NCBI GenBank assembly: GCA_963742795.1
Contig: CAVUNL010000018.1
Span: forward strand, 62,001 to 126,000
Direction of reading: 5' to 3'
DNA: 64,000 bases
From: Palsa-504 sp963742795
Lineage (GTDB): Bacteria > Actinomycetota > Actinomycetes > Streptosporangiales > Streptosporangiaceae
Position 1 is the first letter of the stretch; every line of letters begins with the position of its first letter. Positions 28,753 through 37,492 of the stretch are shown piece by piece. The notes under the pieces are model-generated. The model had not been told where the DNA came from and made no database searches. It saw only the letters and a list, made by a program, of their open reading frames with translations. The position numbers and the translations under genes were made by a program.

Positions 28753-28798
28753 ACGCGCTCGATGCGGCCCAGGGGACCGTGCCTAGACGCGCTCGATG
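28731..28798. repeat. perfect 34-bp tandem duplication between convergent genes
   Basis: Positions 28731-28764 and 28765-28798 are identical, starting CGGCCCAGGGGACCGTGCC. The first copy contains the stop of the winged-helix gene (28750-28752) and the second the stop of the thiolase gene (28783-28785, minus strand). The duplication appears to have separated two convergent genes that once shared these bases. Confidence 0.95.
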
Positions 28799-29931
28799 AT
28801 CGTGGCGTTGGCCTGCCCGCCGCCCTCGCACATGGTCTGCAGGCCGAACCGGCCGCCGCTGCGCTCGAGCTCGTGGACGAGCTTGGTCATCAAGATCGCG
28901 CCGGTGGCCCCGAGCGGGTGGCCGAGCGCGATCGCCCCGCCGTTGGGGTTGGTCCGCTCCAGCGGCACGCCGAGCTCGTCGGACCAGGCCAGCACGACCG
29001 GCGCGAACGCCTCGTTGATCTCGAACACGTCGATGTCGGCGACCGTCATCCCGGCCTTGGCCAGGACCTTCTGGGTCGCGGTGATCGGGCCGGCCAGCAT
29101 CATGACCGGGTCGGCGCCGACCACGGCCAGCGCGTGCACCCGGGCCCGGGGGGTCAGGCCGTACCGCTCCAGCGCGTCGGCCGAGGCGATCAGCAGCGCC
29201 GCCGCCCCGTCGGAGATCTGCGAGGCGACCGCGGCGGTGATCTCCCAGCCCTCGCGCAGCGGCGCGAGGCCGGCCATCTTCTCCAGCGAGGTGTCGCGGC
29301 GCGGGCCCTCGTCCTGGCTGAGGCCGGCCAGCGGCGCGATCTGGAGGTCGAACCGGCCCTCGTCGATGGCACGCACCGCGCGCTGGTGGCTCTCCAGCGA
29401 GAACTCCTCCAGCTGGCTCCGCTTGAGGTCCCACTTCTCGCACATGAGCTGGGCCCCGCGGAACTGGGAGATCTCCTGGTCGCCGTAGCGCTCGCGCCAG
29501 CCCTGACCCCACGGGGCGGGCATGCCCGCCTTGGCGGGCAGGACCACGGTCGAGCCCATGGTGACCACGCTCATGCTCTCCACCCCGGCCGCGACCACCA
29601 GGTCCTGCGTGCCGGACATCACGGCCTGGGCGGCGAAGTGCACGGCCTGCTGCGAGGACCCGCACTGCCGGTCGACGGTGACACCGGGCACGCTTTCGGG
29701 CAGGCCGGCCGACAGCCAGGCGTTCCGGGCGATGTCGAAGGTCTGCGGGCCGATCTGCGAGACGCAGCCCATGATCACGTCGTCTACCGCGCCGGGGTCG
29801 ATCCCGGTCCGCTCGACCAGCGCCCGCAGAGCGTGCGCGCCCAGGTCAACCGGGTGGACCCCGGACAGCGCGCCGTTTCGTTTGCCGACCGGGGTGCGTA
29901 CCGCACCGGCTATGAACGCCTCCGCCATCAT
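28783..29931 (-). CDS. acetyl-CoA acetyltransferase / thiolase
   Basis: 382-aa thiolase. The nucleophile Cys is in DRQCGSSQQAVHF (about residue 91), with NPNGGAIALGHPLGATG (catalytic His) and CEGGGQANATI (second Cys) at the C-terminus. FADA- or AtoB-type thiolases cleave or form acetoacetyl- or 3-ketoacyl-CoA. Substrate length is not clear from sequence; QCGSSQQA rather than QCASG suggests the acetyl-CoA acetyltransferase branch common in actinomycete lipid and steroid breakdown. Start ATG 29931 or 29928, both after GGAGG. Confidence 0.9.
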   Translation of the reverse strand: MMAEAFIAGAVRTPVGKRNGALSGVHPVDLGAHALRALVERTGIDPGAVDDVIMGCVSQIGPQTFDIARNAWLSAGLPESVPGVTVDRQCGSSQQAVHFAAQAVMSGTQDLVVAAGVESMSVVTMGSTVVLPAKAGMPAPWGQGWRERYGDQEISQFRGAQLMCEKWDLKRSQLEEFSLESHQRAVRAIDEGRFDLQIAPLAGLSQDEGPRRDTSLEKMAGLAPLREGWEITAAVASQISDGAAALLIASADALERYGLTPRARVHALAVVGADPVMMLAGPITATQKVLAKAGMTVADIDVFEINEAFAPVVLAWSDELGVPLERTNPNGGAIALGHPLGATGAILMTKLVHELERSGGRFGLQTMCEGGGQANATIIERV

Positions 29932-30142
29932 GCCTCCGCATGCCCATCGCCCTGTCCCGCCCCGGCCGGGCCGGATTCAGGTCTTATCATCACCGTACCT
30001 CGCCGCGCGCCGCAGGTCCCGGAGGGTGACTCGGAGTAGCCGACGCACTCCGGACGCGCTATCGCGGCTGCCTCGCGCCGCGCGCCCGGATGTCGTAGGC
30101 TCGAAGCGGGTCCGCACCAAACCGCAGGTTCAGGAGGCGGCT

Positions 30143-30319
30143 ATGACGTCCGCGCTCGTCTTGCTGATACTCATCGGCGTCCTGGTCGCGTACGCCTACA
30201 CGCGTCTGCGCGGCAAGATGAAGCTGAGCGTCTCGGGCAAGAACTGGATCGCGCCGATCGTCATCGTGGTCGTCATCGCGCTCATGCTGTGGGCCTCACA
30301 CAACGGCCACGGCCACTGA
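30143..30319 (+). CDS. small two-helix membrane protein
   Basis: 58 aa from the ATG at 30143 with AGGAGG upstream. Two hydrophobic segments (SALVLLILIGVLVAYAY and IAPIVIVVVIALMLWA) flank a basic loop RLRGKMK, and the tail is His-rich (HNGHGH). I do not recognise a family. The strong ribosome-binding site and membrane pattern support it as a real gene. It is convergent with the phosphatase gene. Confidence 0.7.
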   Translation: MTSALVLLILIGVLVAYAYTRLRGKMKLSVSGKNWIAPIVIVVVIALMLWASHNGHGH

Positions 30320-30342
30320 GGCCTCGTCCCGCGACGCCGCGA

Positions 30343-32718
30343 TCAGGGCTGGTAGCCGCTGCGCGGTATCTCGAACCAGACCGCCTTGCCGTCGGTCGTG
30401 GGCCTGGATCCCCACCGGGTCGCGAGCTGCTCGACCAGGTACAGGCCGCGCCCGCCCTCGTCGGTTTCCGCCGCCGTCCGGATCCGGGGCAGCCGCAGGT
30501 CGGGGTCGAACACCTCGACCCACACGGCGTTCGCTCCCCGCCGCAGGCGCAGCGCGAACTCCCGGGGCCCGATCCGGCCCGCCTCCGGCACCGGGTCGTC
30601 CCAGCCCGGCACGGCGCCGCCCTGGACCGGTACGCCCGGACCTGACACGCGGACCGGCGCCGGGGCGGCCTTGACCGCCGCCGACCGGCTGCGCGGGCGG
30701 GCCGCGGGTACCGGTTCCGGCGTCCGGGGCGGGCCGACCGGAGCGGACATGATCACCGGGTCGAGATCGAAGTCGAAGTCGGGCCGGCGGCCCGGGCTCG
30801 GGGTGATCGACGCGTGCAGCACGGCGTTGGTGACCACCTCGGAGACCAGCAGGCAGGCCAGCTCCACCTGCTCGGCGTCCATGCCCCACGACCCGAAGGT
30901 CTGGGCGGCCAGCCGCCGGGCCTCGGACACCATGATCGGCTCGGCCGGGAACGAGCTCTCGATGGAGGCCAGCTCGGCGGGTGAGGACTTGACCACCAGG
31001 ATGGCCATGTCGTCGTCGATGTCGCCCGGCACCGCGAACTCGGCCGCGGTGGCCACGGCGTCAGCGTCCCCGCTGGCCGCCGCGGCCCGCACCGCGTGCT
31101 GCAGCATCTGCACCGCTTCGTCCTCGGTGTAGTGCCCGGAGCCGTCGGCGCGCGTCCGCCGGTCGGTCAGGCCGTCGGTGAAGAAGACCAGGATCGCCCC
31201 GGGCGGCACGATGATGGTCTGCTCCTTGTAGGTGGGCAGCCCGCGGATCCCCTTACCGCGCACGCCGAGCAGGACGCCCTTGTGCTGGAACTCGAGCTGC
31301 CGGGACTGGCCGCCGCTGATCAGGAGCGGGGCGTCGTGCCCGGCGTTGGCGAAGGTCAGCTCCCGCGACCACGCGTCGTAGATCATGTAGATGCAGCTGG
31401 CCGTGGGCGGATCGCCGCCCCGCAGGACCCCGCCCTCGCCGGCGGGCGCGAGCGACCGGCACCACTCGTCGAGCTTGCGCATGATGTCGGCCGGGGACTT
31501 CTCGTCCTGCGCGAACGCCCGCAGCGCGGCACGCAGCTGGCCCATGATCGCCGCCGCCCGCGCGCCGCGGCCCTCCACGTCGCCGATCACGATGCCGACC
31601 CGGCCCGCGGACAGCGGGATGATGTCGTACCAGTCGCCGCCGACCTGCGTCTGGATCCCCTGGCCCTGCGTTTCCAGCGGCTTGGCCGGCACGTACCGGC
31701 AGGCCACCTCGAGTCCGTCCAGGTCGGGGATGACCTGCGGGAGCAGGCTCTTCTGGAACGCCAGGGCGGTCTGCCGCTCGGTCTCGAACAGCATCGAGTT
31801 GTCGATCGCGACGGCCACCCGGCTGGCGATCGCGCCGATGAGATCACGGTCGGGCGCGCCGTAGTTGCGGTCCTCGCGGTCGGTGAGCCGGGACAGGGCC
31901 AGGCTCATCACGCCGAGCAACTCGCCGCGGGCGTACAGCGGCGCCGCCACCACCGACGTCAGCCCGGCCTCATGGGCCGCCGCCATGCTCTCCGCGCTCG
32001 GCGCCGGGCGCGGATCGACGTCCAGGTCGGTCACCACGATCGTGTCCAGGCGAGCCATGGCCTGCTGGCAGAAGTGACCCTTCGGGTAGTGGATCTGCTC
32101 GCCGACCTCGGCCCAGGTCCCCGGGGGCGGGACCCAGTCGCTGGCGTGCCGCATCACCCGGCGGAACAGCTGGCCGCCCTGGAACAGGTCGATGAAGCAG
32201 TGGTCGGCGAACCGCGGGACCAGGATCTCCGCCACGTGCTTGAGCGTGGTACTGATCTCGAGCGAGCCGGCCAGCCGCTGCCCCACGCGCTCCAGCAGGG
32301 CGATCCGGTCCTGCTGGAGGTGGCCGTCCCGGTTGCTTGCCACGCGGGCCAGGATCACCATCCCGTCGATGTCGCCGCCCGGATGGCGCAGCGGCACGGC
32401 CATGGCGCGCATGCGCGCGCGCGACCCGTCGCCGCGGATGCTCTCGAACGTCCCCTCCCAGGACCGGCCGCGCAGCACCTGCCCGGCGACGTCCTCCAGC
32501 TTGCGCAGGTCATCGCCGGCGAACAGGCCGAGGGACAGCACCGGGGAGCCCGCCAGCTGGCTCACGTCGCCCGGGAGCCGGAACAGCCGGACGGCGTACT
32601 CGTTGAGGAACAGCAGATTGCCGAGCCGGTCGGCGACCACGACCCCGATGTCGGCCTGGCCGAGCACCATGTCGGCTGGAAGGTACGCGTCGAAGGCCGC
32701 CTCACCCCAGCTTGTCAT
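30343..32718 (-). CDS. PAS-GAF-PP2C (SpoIIE/RsbU)-HATPase regulatory protein
   Basis: 791-aa cytosolic signalling protein. Domain order: PAS (about 20-125, GVVVADRLGNLLFLNEYAVR), GAF (about 150-315), a PP2C-type phosphatase of the SpoIIE/RsbU class (about 355-560; GGDWYDIIPLS, IGDVEGRGARAAA, FFTDGLTDRR, DDMAILV) and a HATPase_c_2/RsbW-like kinase domain (about 590-790; LVSEVVTNAVLHAS, GGRGLYLVEQLA). About 90 Pro/Arg/Ala-rich residues are inserted between the N and G boxes of the kinase domain. Such proteins dephosphorylate anti-anti-sigma factors and phosphorylate them via the kinase part. Its start overlaps the stop of the DtxR-type gene (ATGA). Confidence 0.9.
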   Translation of the reverse strand: MTSWGEAAFDAYLPADMVLGQADIGVVVADRLGNLLFLNEYAVRLFRLPGDVSQLAGSPVLSLGLFAGDDLRKLEDVAGQVLRGRSWEGTFESIRGDGSRARMRAMAVPLRHPGGDIDGMVILARVASNRDGHLQQDRIALLERVGQRLAGSLEISTTLKHVAEILVPRFADHCFIDLFQGGQLFRRVMRHASDWVPPPGTWAEVGEQIHYPKGHFCQQAMARLDTIVVTDLDVDPRPAPSAESMAAAHEAGLTSVVAAPLYARGELLGVMSLALSRLTDREDRNYGAPDRDLIGAIASRVAVAIDNSMLFETERQTALAFQKSLLPQVIPDLDGLEVACRYVPAKPLETQGQGIQTQVGGDWYDIIPLSAGRVGIVIGDVEGRGARAAAIMGQLRAALRAFAQDEKSPADIMRKLDEWCRSLAPAGEGGVLRGGDPPTASCIYMIYDAWSRELTFANAGHDAPLLISGGQSRQLEFQHKGVLLGVRGKGIRGLPTYKEQTIIVPPGAILVFFTDGLTDRRTRADGSGHYTEDEAVQMLQHAVRAAAASGDADAVATAAEFAVPGDIDDDMAILVVKSSPAELASIESSFPAEPIMVSEARRLAAQTFGSWGMDAEQVELACLLVSEVVTNAVLHASITPSPGRRPDFDFDLDPVIMSAPVGPPRTPEPVPAARPRSRSAAVKAAPAPVRVSGPGVPVQGGAVPGWDDPVPEAGRIGPREFALRLRRGANAVWVEVFDPDLRLPRIRTAAETDEGGRGLYLVEQLATRWGSRPTTDGKAVWFEIPRSGYQP

Positions 32719-33458
32719 GGGGCCGCCGGATGGTGCCGGTTAGGTGCGGACACGAAAATGTGCGCGGCGATGGAGCCGGGGAGTTCCGTGGAGATGGCGT
32801 CCGTCGAGTCACCAGCTGTCACCCGCACACCATCGGGGGCCGCCATGAGTATCACCTCGTGTCCGGGTTGTATCCCGACGCGCTTGAGTTTAAGCATCAG
32901 ATCGAGGTCGCTCTGAATTTGCTCGCCAATGCGCCGGATGACCACGTGCGCGCGGTCCGCGGATGCGACCTTTGGCATCGCCTCACCCGCCTCGTTCATG
33001 GCCGCGCTCACCTTCTCCTGCGCCTCGTCCGGGAGCCCCAGCTCGGCCAGGCCGGGAATGAGATTGCCGTGCGGGCACCGGACCGGGTAATCGAGCAGTT
33101 CGACCACGCGGCGCTCGACGCTCTCCGAGATCACGTGTTCCCAGCGGCACGCCTCGATGTGCACTTCCTCCCAGGGCAGCTTGATCACCCCGACCAGCAG
33201 GCACTCGGCCAGCCGGTGCTTGCGCATGACCCGGGTGGCCAGCGTCCGGCCGACATCGCTCAGCGAGAGCTGCCGGTCGCCCAGGACGTGCACGAGGCCG
33301 TCGCGCTCCATCCTCGCCACCGTCTGGCTGACCGTCGGGCCGGTCTGCCCCAGCCGCTCGGCGATCCGGGCACGCAGCGGGGTGACGCCCTCTTCCTCGA
33401 GCTCGAAGATGGTGCGGAGGTACATCTCCGTGGTGTCGATGAGCCCGTGCGCTGTCAA
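32715..33458 (-). CDS. DtxR/IdeR-family metal-dependent repressor
   Basis: 247 aa. N-terminal winged helix (TEMYLRTIFELEEEGVTPLR, GPTVSQTVARMERDGL), metal-binding and dimerisation domain (HRLAECLL, EEVHIEACRWEHVISESVERR, with the Cys and His residues of DtxR sites) and a C-terminal SH3-like FeoA domain (LKRVGIQPGHEVILM). It matches the full three-domain DtxR/IdeR type. It controls iron or manganese genes in relatives; the metal cannot be told from sequence. The unusual feature is translational coupling to a PP2C/HATPase stress regulator rather than to transport genes. Confidence 0.9.
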   Translation of the reverse strand: MTAHGLIDTTEMYLRTIFELEEEGVTPLRARIAERLGQTGPTVSQTVARMERDGLVHVLGDRQLSLSDVGRTLATRVMRKHRLAECLLVGVIKLPWEEVHIEACRWEHVISESVERRVVELLDYPVRCPHGNLIPGLAELGLPDEAQEKVSAAMNEAGEAMPKVASADRAHVVIRRIGEQIQSDLDLMLKLKRVGIQPGHEVILMAAPDGVRVTAGDSTDAISTELPGSIAAHIFVSAPNRHHPAAP

Positions 33459-33504
33459 CTTCTCATCCCTCCTGCTTGTGATGCTATGCCGGAGAGACGA
33501 GTGC

Positions 33505-34137
33505 CTAGGGGGAAAGCCGGTCGATGGCCCAGCCGTCGCCGTCGCGCCGGTAGCGCAGCCGGTCGTGCAGCCGGTAGGCGCCCGACTGCCAGAATTCGAC
33601 CGTGTCGGGGACGAGCACGTAGCCGCCCCAGAAGTCCGGCATCGGGACCTCGGCCGGCGGCGGCCAGCGCTCCTCCAGTTCCGCTACCCGGCTTTCGAGC
33701 TCGGCGCGGGACCCGATGACCTGCGACTGCCTGCTGGCCCAGGCCCCGATCTGCGATCCGCGGGGCCGGGACCGGTAGTACGGCTCGCTCTCGGCCTGCG
33801 ACAGCATGCGCACCCGGCCCTCGGCGGTCACCTGGCGGCCCAGGGCGTACCAGGGGAAGACCGCGCACGCCTGGGGATGGGCCTGCAGGTCCTGGCCCTT
33901 ACGCGAGGTCCGGTTGGTGTAGAACGTGAACCCGTTGGTGCCGAACGCCTTGAGCAGCACGGTCCGGGCCCGCGGCCGGCCCTCGGCGGACGTGGTGGCC
34001 AGGACCATCGCGGTGGGCTCGGCCAGGCCGTGCCGCTGGGCCTGACTCAGCCACCCGGCGAACTGGGTCATCGGGTCGCCGGCCATCGTGTCCTCGGACA
34101 GGGGTTCCAGGCCGGGAGCACGCTGCGAGGTGTCCAT
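33505..34137 (-). CDS. pdxH: pyridoxamine 5'-phosphate oxidase
   Basis: FMN enzyme oxidising PNP/PMP to PLP (210 aa from the ATG at 34137). Family blocks: PTAMVLATTSAEGRPRARTV, FTFYTNRTSRKGQDL (FMN site), VTAEGRVRMLS, SRPRGSQIGAWASRQS (PLP site) and the C-terminal RLRYRRDGDGWAIDRLSP. The start chosen gives the normal length; upstream in-frame codons run into the divergent promoter region. It is divergent from the citrate synthase gene, sharing about 150 bp of control region. Confidence 0.93.
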   Translation of the reverse strand: MDTSQRAPGLEPLSEDTMAGDPMTQFAGWLSQAQRHGLAEPTAMVLATTSAEGRPRARTVLLKAFGTNGFTFYTNRTSRKGQDLQAHPQACAVFPWYALGRQVTAEGRVRMLSQAESEPYYRSRPRGSQIGAWASRQSQVIGSRAELESRVAELEERWPPPAEVPMPDFWGGYVLVPDTVEFWQSGAYRLHDRLRYRRDGDGWAIDRLSP

Positions 34138-34285
34138 GGGACATGATCCTCGCACCGCCGCAACCCGGAGCCGGCGGTGGCCTGGGCCGCTTCGGGTCTT
34201 ATCGTTCTCATGGGGCGACAGGCGTGGCCCAGCGCACGACGCAAGGTGCCTGCGGCGCCCACGAGGAAGAGAGGACAAAACGCCG

Positions 34286-35428
34286 ATGTCGGATTTCAAG
34301 CCGGGCCTTGAAGGAGTTATCGCCTTTGAGACCGAAATCGCGGAGCCTGACAAAGAGGGCGGCGCGCTCCGTTACCGGGGAGTCGACATTGAAGAACTCG
34401 TCGGCCATGTCTCGTACGGGCATGTCTGGGGTCTTCTGGTCGACAATGCGTTCGCGCCGGGCCTGCCGCCCGCCGAGCCTTATCCGATCCCGGTCCATTC
34501 CGGCGATATCCGCGTCGATGTGCAGAGCGCCCTGGCCATGCTGGCGCCCGCCTGGGGGCTGCGCCCGCTGCTCGACATCAGCGACGAGCAGGCCCGCGAC
34601 GACCTGGCCCGGGCCTCGGTCATGGCGCTGTCCTTCGTGGCCCAGTCCGCGCGGGGGCCCGGGCTGCCGATGGTGCCGCAGCGGCAGGTCGACGAGGCCC
34701 GCACGATCACCGAGCGGTTCATGATCCGCTGGCGCGGCGACCCCGATCCGCGGCACGTCAAGGCGGTCGACTCGTACTGGACGTCGGCGGCCGAGCACGG
34801 CATGAACGCGTCCACCTTCACCGCCCGGGTCATCTCCTCGACCGGCGCGGACGTGGCGGCCGCGCTGTCCGGGGCGGTCGGCGCCATGTCCGGGCCGCTG
34901 CACGGCGGCGCGCCGGCCCGCGTGCTGGGCATGATCGAGGAGACCGAGCGGACCGGGGACGCCCGGCGGTACGTGACGTCGGTGCTGGACCGGGGCGAAC
35001 GGCTGATGGGCTTCGGGCACCGGGTGTACCGGGCCGAGGACCCGCGCGCCCGGGTGCTGCGCCGCACGGCCAAGGAACTCGGCGCGCCCCGCTACGAGGT
35101 GGCGCTGGCCCTGGAGAGCGCGGCCTTGGCCGAGTTGCGGGCCCGGCGGCCGGACCGGGTGCTGGAGACCAACGTGGAGTTCTGGGCGGCCATCGTGCTG
35201 GACTTCGCCGAAGTCCCGGCCCACATGTTCACCTCGATGTTCACCTGCGCCCGGACGGCGGGCTGGGCCGCCCACATCCTGGAGCAGAAGCGGACGGGCC
35301 GGCTGGTCCGGCCGGCCGCGCGGTACATCGGTCCCCCGTCGCGGTCGGTCGCCGACGTGCCGGGCGCCGTAGAGGTCCTCGACCGCCAGGTCTTAGCGCA
35401 CCACGCACCCGCCGGTAAGCTGCGGTAA
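34286..35428 (+). CDS. citrate synthase (CitA type)
   Basis: 380 aa from the ATG at 34286. Catalytic residues are in the usual blocks: AVDSYWTSAAEHGMNAST (His), GPLHGGAPARVLGMI (His), MGFGHRVYRAEDPRA and ETNVEFWAAIVLDF (Asp region), with R at FTCARTAGWAAH. The form with the opening LEGVIAFETEIAEPDKEGG is the second citrate synthase of actinobacteria (CitA, Rv0889c-like). It is divergent from pdxH and followed by serC, an arrangement known from mycobacteria and Streptomyces. GAGAGGA lies upstream of the start. Confidence 0.92.
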   Translation: MSDFKPGLEGVIAFETEIAEPDKEGGALRYRGVDIEELVGHVSYGHVWGLLVDNAFAPGLPPAEPYPIPVHSGDIRVDVQSALAMLAPAWGLRPLLDISDEQARDDLARASVMALSFVAQSARGPGLPMVPQRQVDEARTITERFMIRWRGDPDPRHVKAVDSYWTSAAEHGMNASTFTARVISSTGADVAAALSGAVGAMSGPLHGGAPARVLGMIEETERTGDARRYVTSVLDRGERLMGFGHRVYRAEDPRARVLRRTAKELGAPRYEVALALESAALAELRARRPDRVLETNVEFWAAIVLDFAEVPAHMFTSMFTCARTAGWAAHILEQKRTGRLVRPAARYIGPPSRSVADVPGAVEVLDRQVLAHHAPAGKLR

Positions 35429-35444
35429 TGAGCGGGGAGCAGAG

Positions 35445-36569
35445 TTGAGCGAACTGGTGATCCCGGCGGGCCTGCGGCCGAAGGACGGCAGGTTCGGCAG
35501 CGGCCCGGCCAAGATCCGCGACGAGCAGCTGGCCGCGCTGGCCGGCTCCGGGCGCACGTACCTGGGCACGTCGCACCGCCAGCCGCCGGTCCGGTCTCTG
35601 GTGCACCGGGTCCGGGCGGGGCTGGCCGAGCTGTTCGGCCTGCCGGATGACTACACGGTGGTGCTCGGCAACGGCGGCACCAGCGCGTTCTGGGACGCGG
35701 CCGCGTTCGGGCTGATCCGGCGGCACGCCCAGCACCTGAGCTTCGGTGAGTTCTCGGCCCGGTTCGCCGCCATCACCGGGCGGGCCCCCTGGCTGGCCGG
35801 GCCGACCGTGGTGGAATCCGTCCCGGGCACGCACCCGGCGCCCTGGCCGGAGCCCGGGGCCGATGCGTACGCGCTGACCCACAACGAGACCTCGACCGGC
35901 GTGGCGATGCCGGTGCGCCGGGTACCTGGCGCGGATCCGGGGGCGCTGATCCTGGTCGATGCGACCAGCGCCGCGGGCGGGCTACCGGTACACGCCGGCG
36001 ACTACGACGTGTACTACTTCGCCCCGCAGAAGGGCCTGGGCTCGGACGGCGGGCTGTGGCTGGCCCTGATGTCCCCGGCGGCGGTGGAGCGAGTGCACGA
36101 GATCGCCGCCAGCGGGCGGTACATCCCCGACTTCTTGTCGCTGCGGGTGGCGCTGGAGAACGCGGTCCGGGACCAGACGTACAACACCCCCGCCGTGACC
36201 ACCCTGTTCCTGCTGGCTGACCAGGTCGAATGGATGCTGGGCCAGGGCGGCCTGGAGTGGACCACCGCCCGCACCGCGCGATCGGCTGCCATACTGTATA
36301 CGTGGGCGGAGCAGGCGGCCTACGCGGAACCGTTCGTCGCCGAACCCGCGCACCGCTCGCAGGTGGTCGGCACCATCGACCTGGCCGATGGGCTGTCCGC
36401 CGACGCCGTCGCGGCAGCATTGCGGGCGAACGGAATCGTCGATACGGAGTCCTATCGGAAACTAGGCCGGAACCAGCTGCGCATCGGCATGTTCCCGGCC
36501 GTCGATCCCGCGGACGTGCAGGCGCTCACCGCGTGCATCGACTACGTGGTCGAGCGCACCGGCGGCTAG
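35445..36569 (+). CDS. serC: phosphoserine aminotransferase (mycobacterial type)
   Basis: PLP enzyme of serine synthesis (374 aa). RFGSGPAKIRDEQLAAL opens the fold, GNGGTSAFWDAAAF and THNETSTGVAMPV follow, and the PLP lysine is in YYFAPQKGLGSDGGLW (about residue 190). It belongs to the actinobacterial SerC branch. The start is a TTG at 35445 with GGGGAG upstream. A six-codon open frame (ATG at 35428, overlapping the citrate synthase TAA) ends with TGA overlapping the TTG, so reinitiation may couple the two genes. Confidence 0.92.
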   Translation: MSELVIPAGLRPKDGRFGSGPAKIRDEQLAALAGSGRTYLGTSHRQPPVRSLVHRVRAGLAELFGLPDDYTVVLGNGGTSAFWDAAAFGLIRRHAQHLSFGEFSARFAAITGRAPWLAGPTVVESVPGTHPAPWPEPGADAYALTHNETSTGVAMPVRRVPGADPGALILVDATSAAGGLPVHAGDYDVYYFAPQKGLGSDGGLWLALMSPAAVERVHEIAASGRYIPDFLSLRVALENAVRDQTYNTPAVTTLFLLADQVEWMLGQGGLEWTTARTARSAAILYTWAEQAAYAEPFVAEPAHRSQVVGTIDLADGLSADAVAAALRANGIVDTESYRKLGRNQLRIGMFPAVDPADVQALTACIDYVVERTGG

Positions 36570-36649
36570 TGGATGATCGAGCCGATCACCACGACCAGCA
36601 CCAGCAGCGCGAGCACGGCGGGCAGCAGCCAGCGGGGCACCCGGTTCAC
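36566..36649 (-). CDS. possible 27-residue single-span membrane peptide
   Basis: A GTG at 36649 opens MNRVPRWLLPAVLALLVLVV and ends ...IGSIIH at a TAG that overlaps the serC stop on the other strand. It is a basic start plus one membrane helix, a pattern of real actinomycete micro-proteins. The ribosome-binding site is weak, so this is a suggestion only. Confidence 0.35.
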   Translation of the reverse strand: MNRVPRWLLPAVLALLVLVVVIGSIIH

Positions 36650-36652
36650 GGT

Positions 36653-36730
36653 GCCAGCTTAAACGGGCCAGCTTATAAAGGGGCCAACTTAAACGGGCCA
36701 GCTTATAAAGGGGCCAGGCTATCAACGGGG
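36653..36730. repeat. 30-bp tandem repeat upstream of thpR
   Basis: Two 30-bp units (36653-36682, 36683-36712) differ at one base and are followed by a partial unit. Each unit is itself a near-duplication of GGGCCAGCTTAWAM. The block is AT-richer than its surroundings. The 317-bp gap between serC and thpR (36570-36886) otherwise holds only the possible micro-peptide above. Confidence 0.9.
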
Positions 36731-36886
36731 CGGGCCAGACACGATCGAGGTGGGTAGATGGGCAACGAGGCTCACGGGACAGGATTGCTCGGCGAGCACG
36801 CTCGGTCCCCGCGCACCGGTTTAGACCGCCGGGCGCCCGAAGGGATCACCAAACCGCTCCGGTCCGGGGCCGCGCGGGGTGAGCTG

Positions 36887-37492
36887 ATGCGGCTGTTCGT
36901 GGCCATCGCCCCGTCCGCGGCGGCGCTCGATGAGCTGGACGCGCTGGCCGCGCCGCTCCGGGCCGGGCGCCAGGACCTGCGCTGGACCAACCGCGAGGCC
37001 TGGCACGTGACGCTGGCCTTCCTGGGTCAGGTGGACGAGTCCGCCGCGAACCGGCTGCTGCGGCGGCTGGAGAACGCCGCGCGGCGCCACCACGTGTTCC
37101 GGCTGGCGTTCAGCGGCGCGGGCGCCTTCCCCACGCAGGCCCGCGCGAACGTGCTGTGGAGCGGACTGTCCGGGGACCGCGGGGCGCTGGCGCACCTGGC
37201 CGAGTCGGTGGCCGCGGGTGCGAGCCGCGCGGGCGCTCCGCCGCCCGACAAGGGCCGCCGGTTCCGGCCCCACCTGACCCTGGCGCGCTGCCGGATGCCC
37301 GCCGACGTCACCGAGCTGGTCGCCGCGCTGGACGGTTACCAGGGTCCGTCGTGGCCCGCGGACCGCATTCACCTGGTCCGCAGCCGCCTGGGCGCGACCG
37401 AGTACCCCCGGTTCACCACGCTGGGCAGCTGGCCGCTGCGTCCGCTGGACCGCGGACCGCGATCCGGCCCCGGGCTCATGAGGACTGGCTGA
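36887..37492 (+). CDS. thpR: RNA 2',3'-cyclic phosphodiesterase (LigT/ThpR)
   Basis: 2H phosphoesterase (201 aa from the ATG at 36887; GGGGTGAG upstream). The two catalytic HxTx motifs are HVTLAF (about residue 41) and HLTLAR (about 128). RLFVAIAPSAAALDEL opens the fold and RSRLGATEYPRFTTLGSW closes it. These enzymes hydrolyse cyclic phosphate ends on RNA; the physiological substrate in actinobacteria is unclear. Its 3' end overlaps the MarR gene on the other strand by 17 bp. Confidence 0.88.
   Translation: MRLFVAIAPSAAALDELDALAAPLRAGRQDLRWTNREAWHVTLAFLGQVDESAANRLLRRLENAARRHHVFRLAFSGAGAFPTQARANVLWSGLSGDRGALAHLAESVAAGASRAGAPPPDKGRRFRPHLTLARCRMPADVTELVAALDGYQGPSWPADRIHLVRSRLGATEYPRFTTLGSWPLRPLDRGPRSGPGLMRTG

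Noticed and set aside
36462..36757. Pentapeptide-like repeat proteins readable through the 30-bp repeat
   Set aside because: The repeat length is a multiple of three, so every frame shows a repeated peptide. There is no start site or family support.
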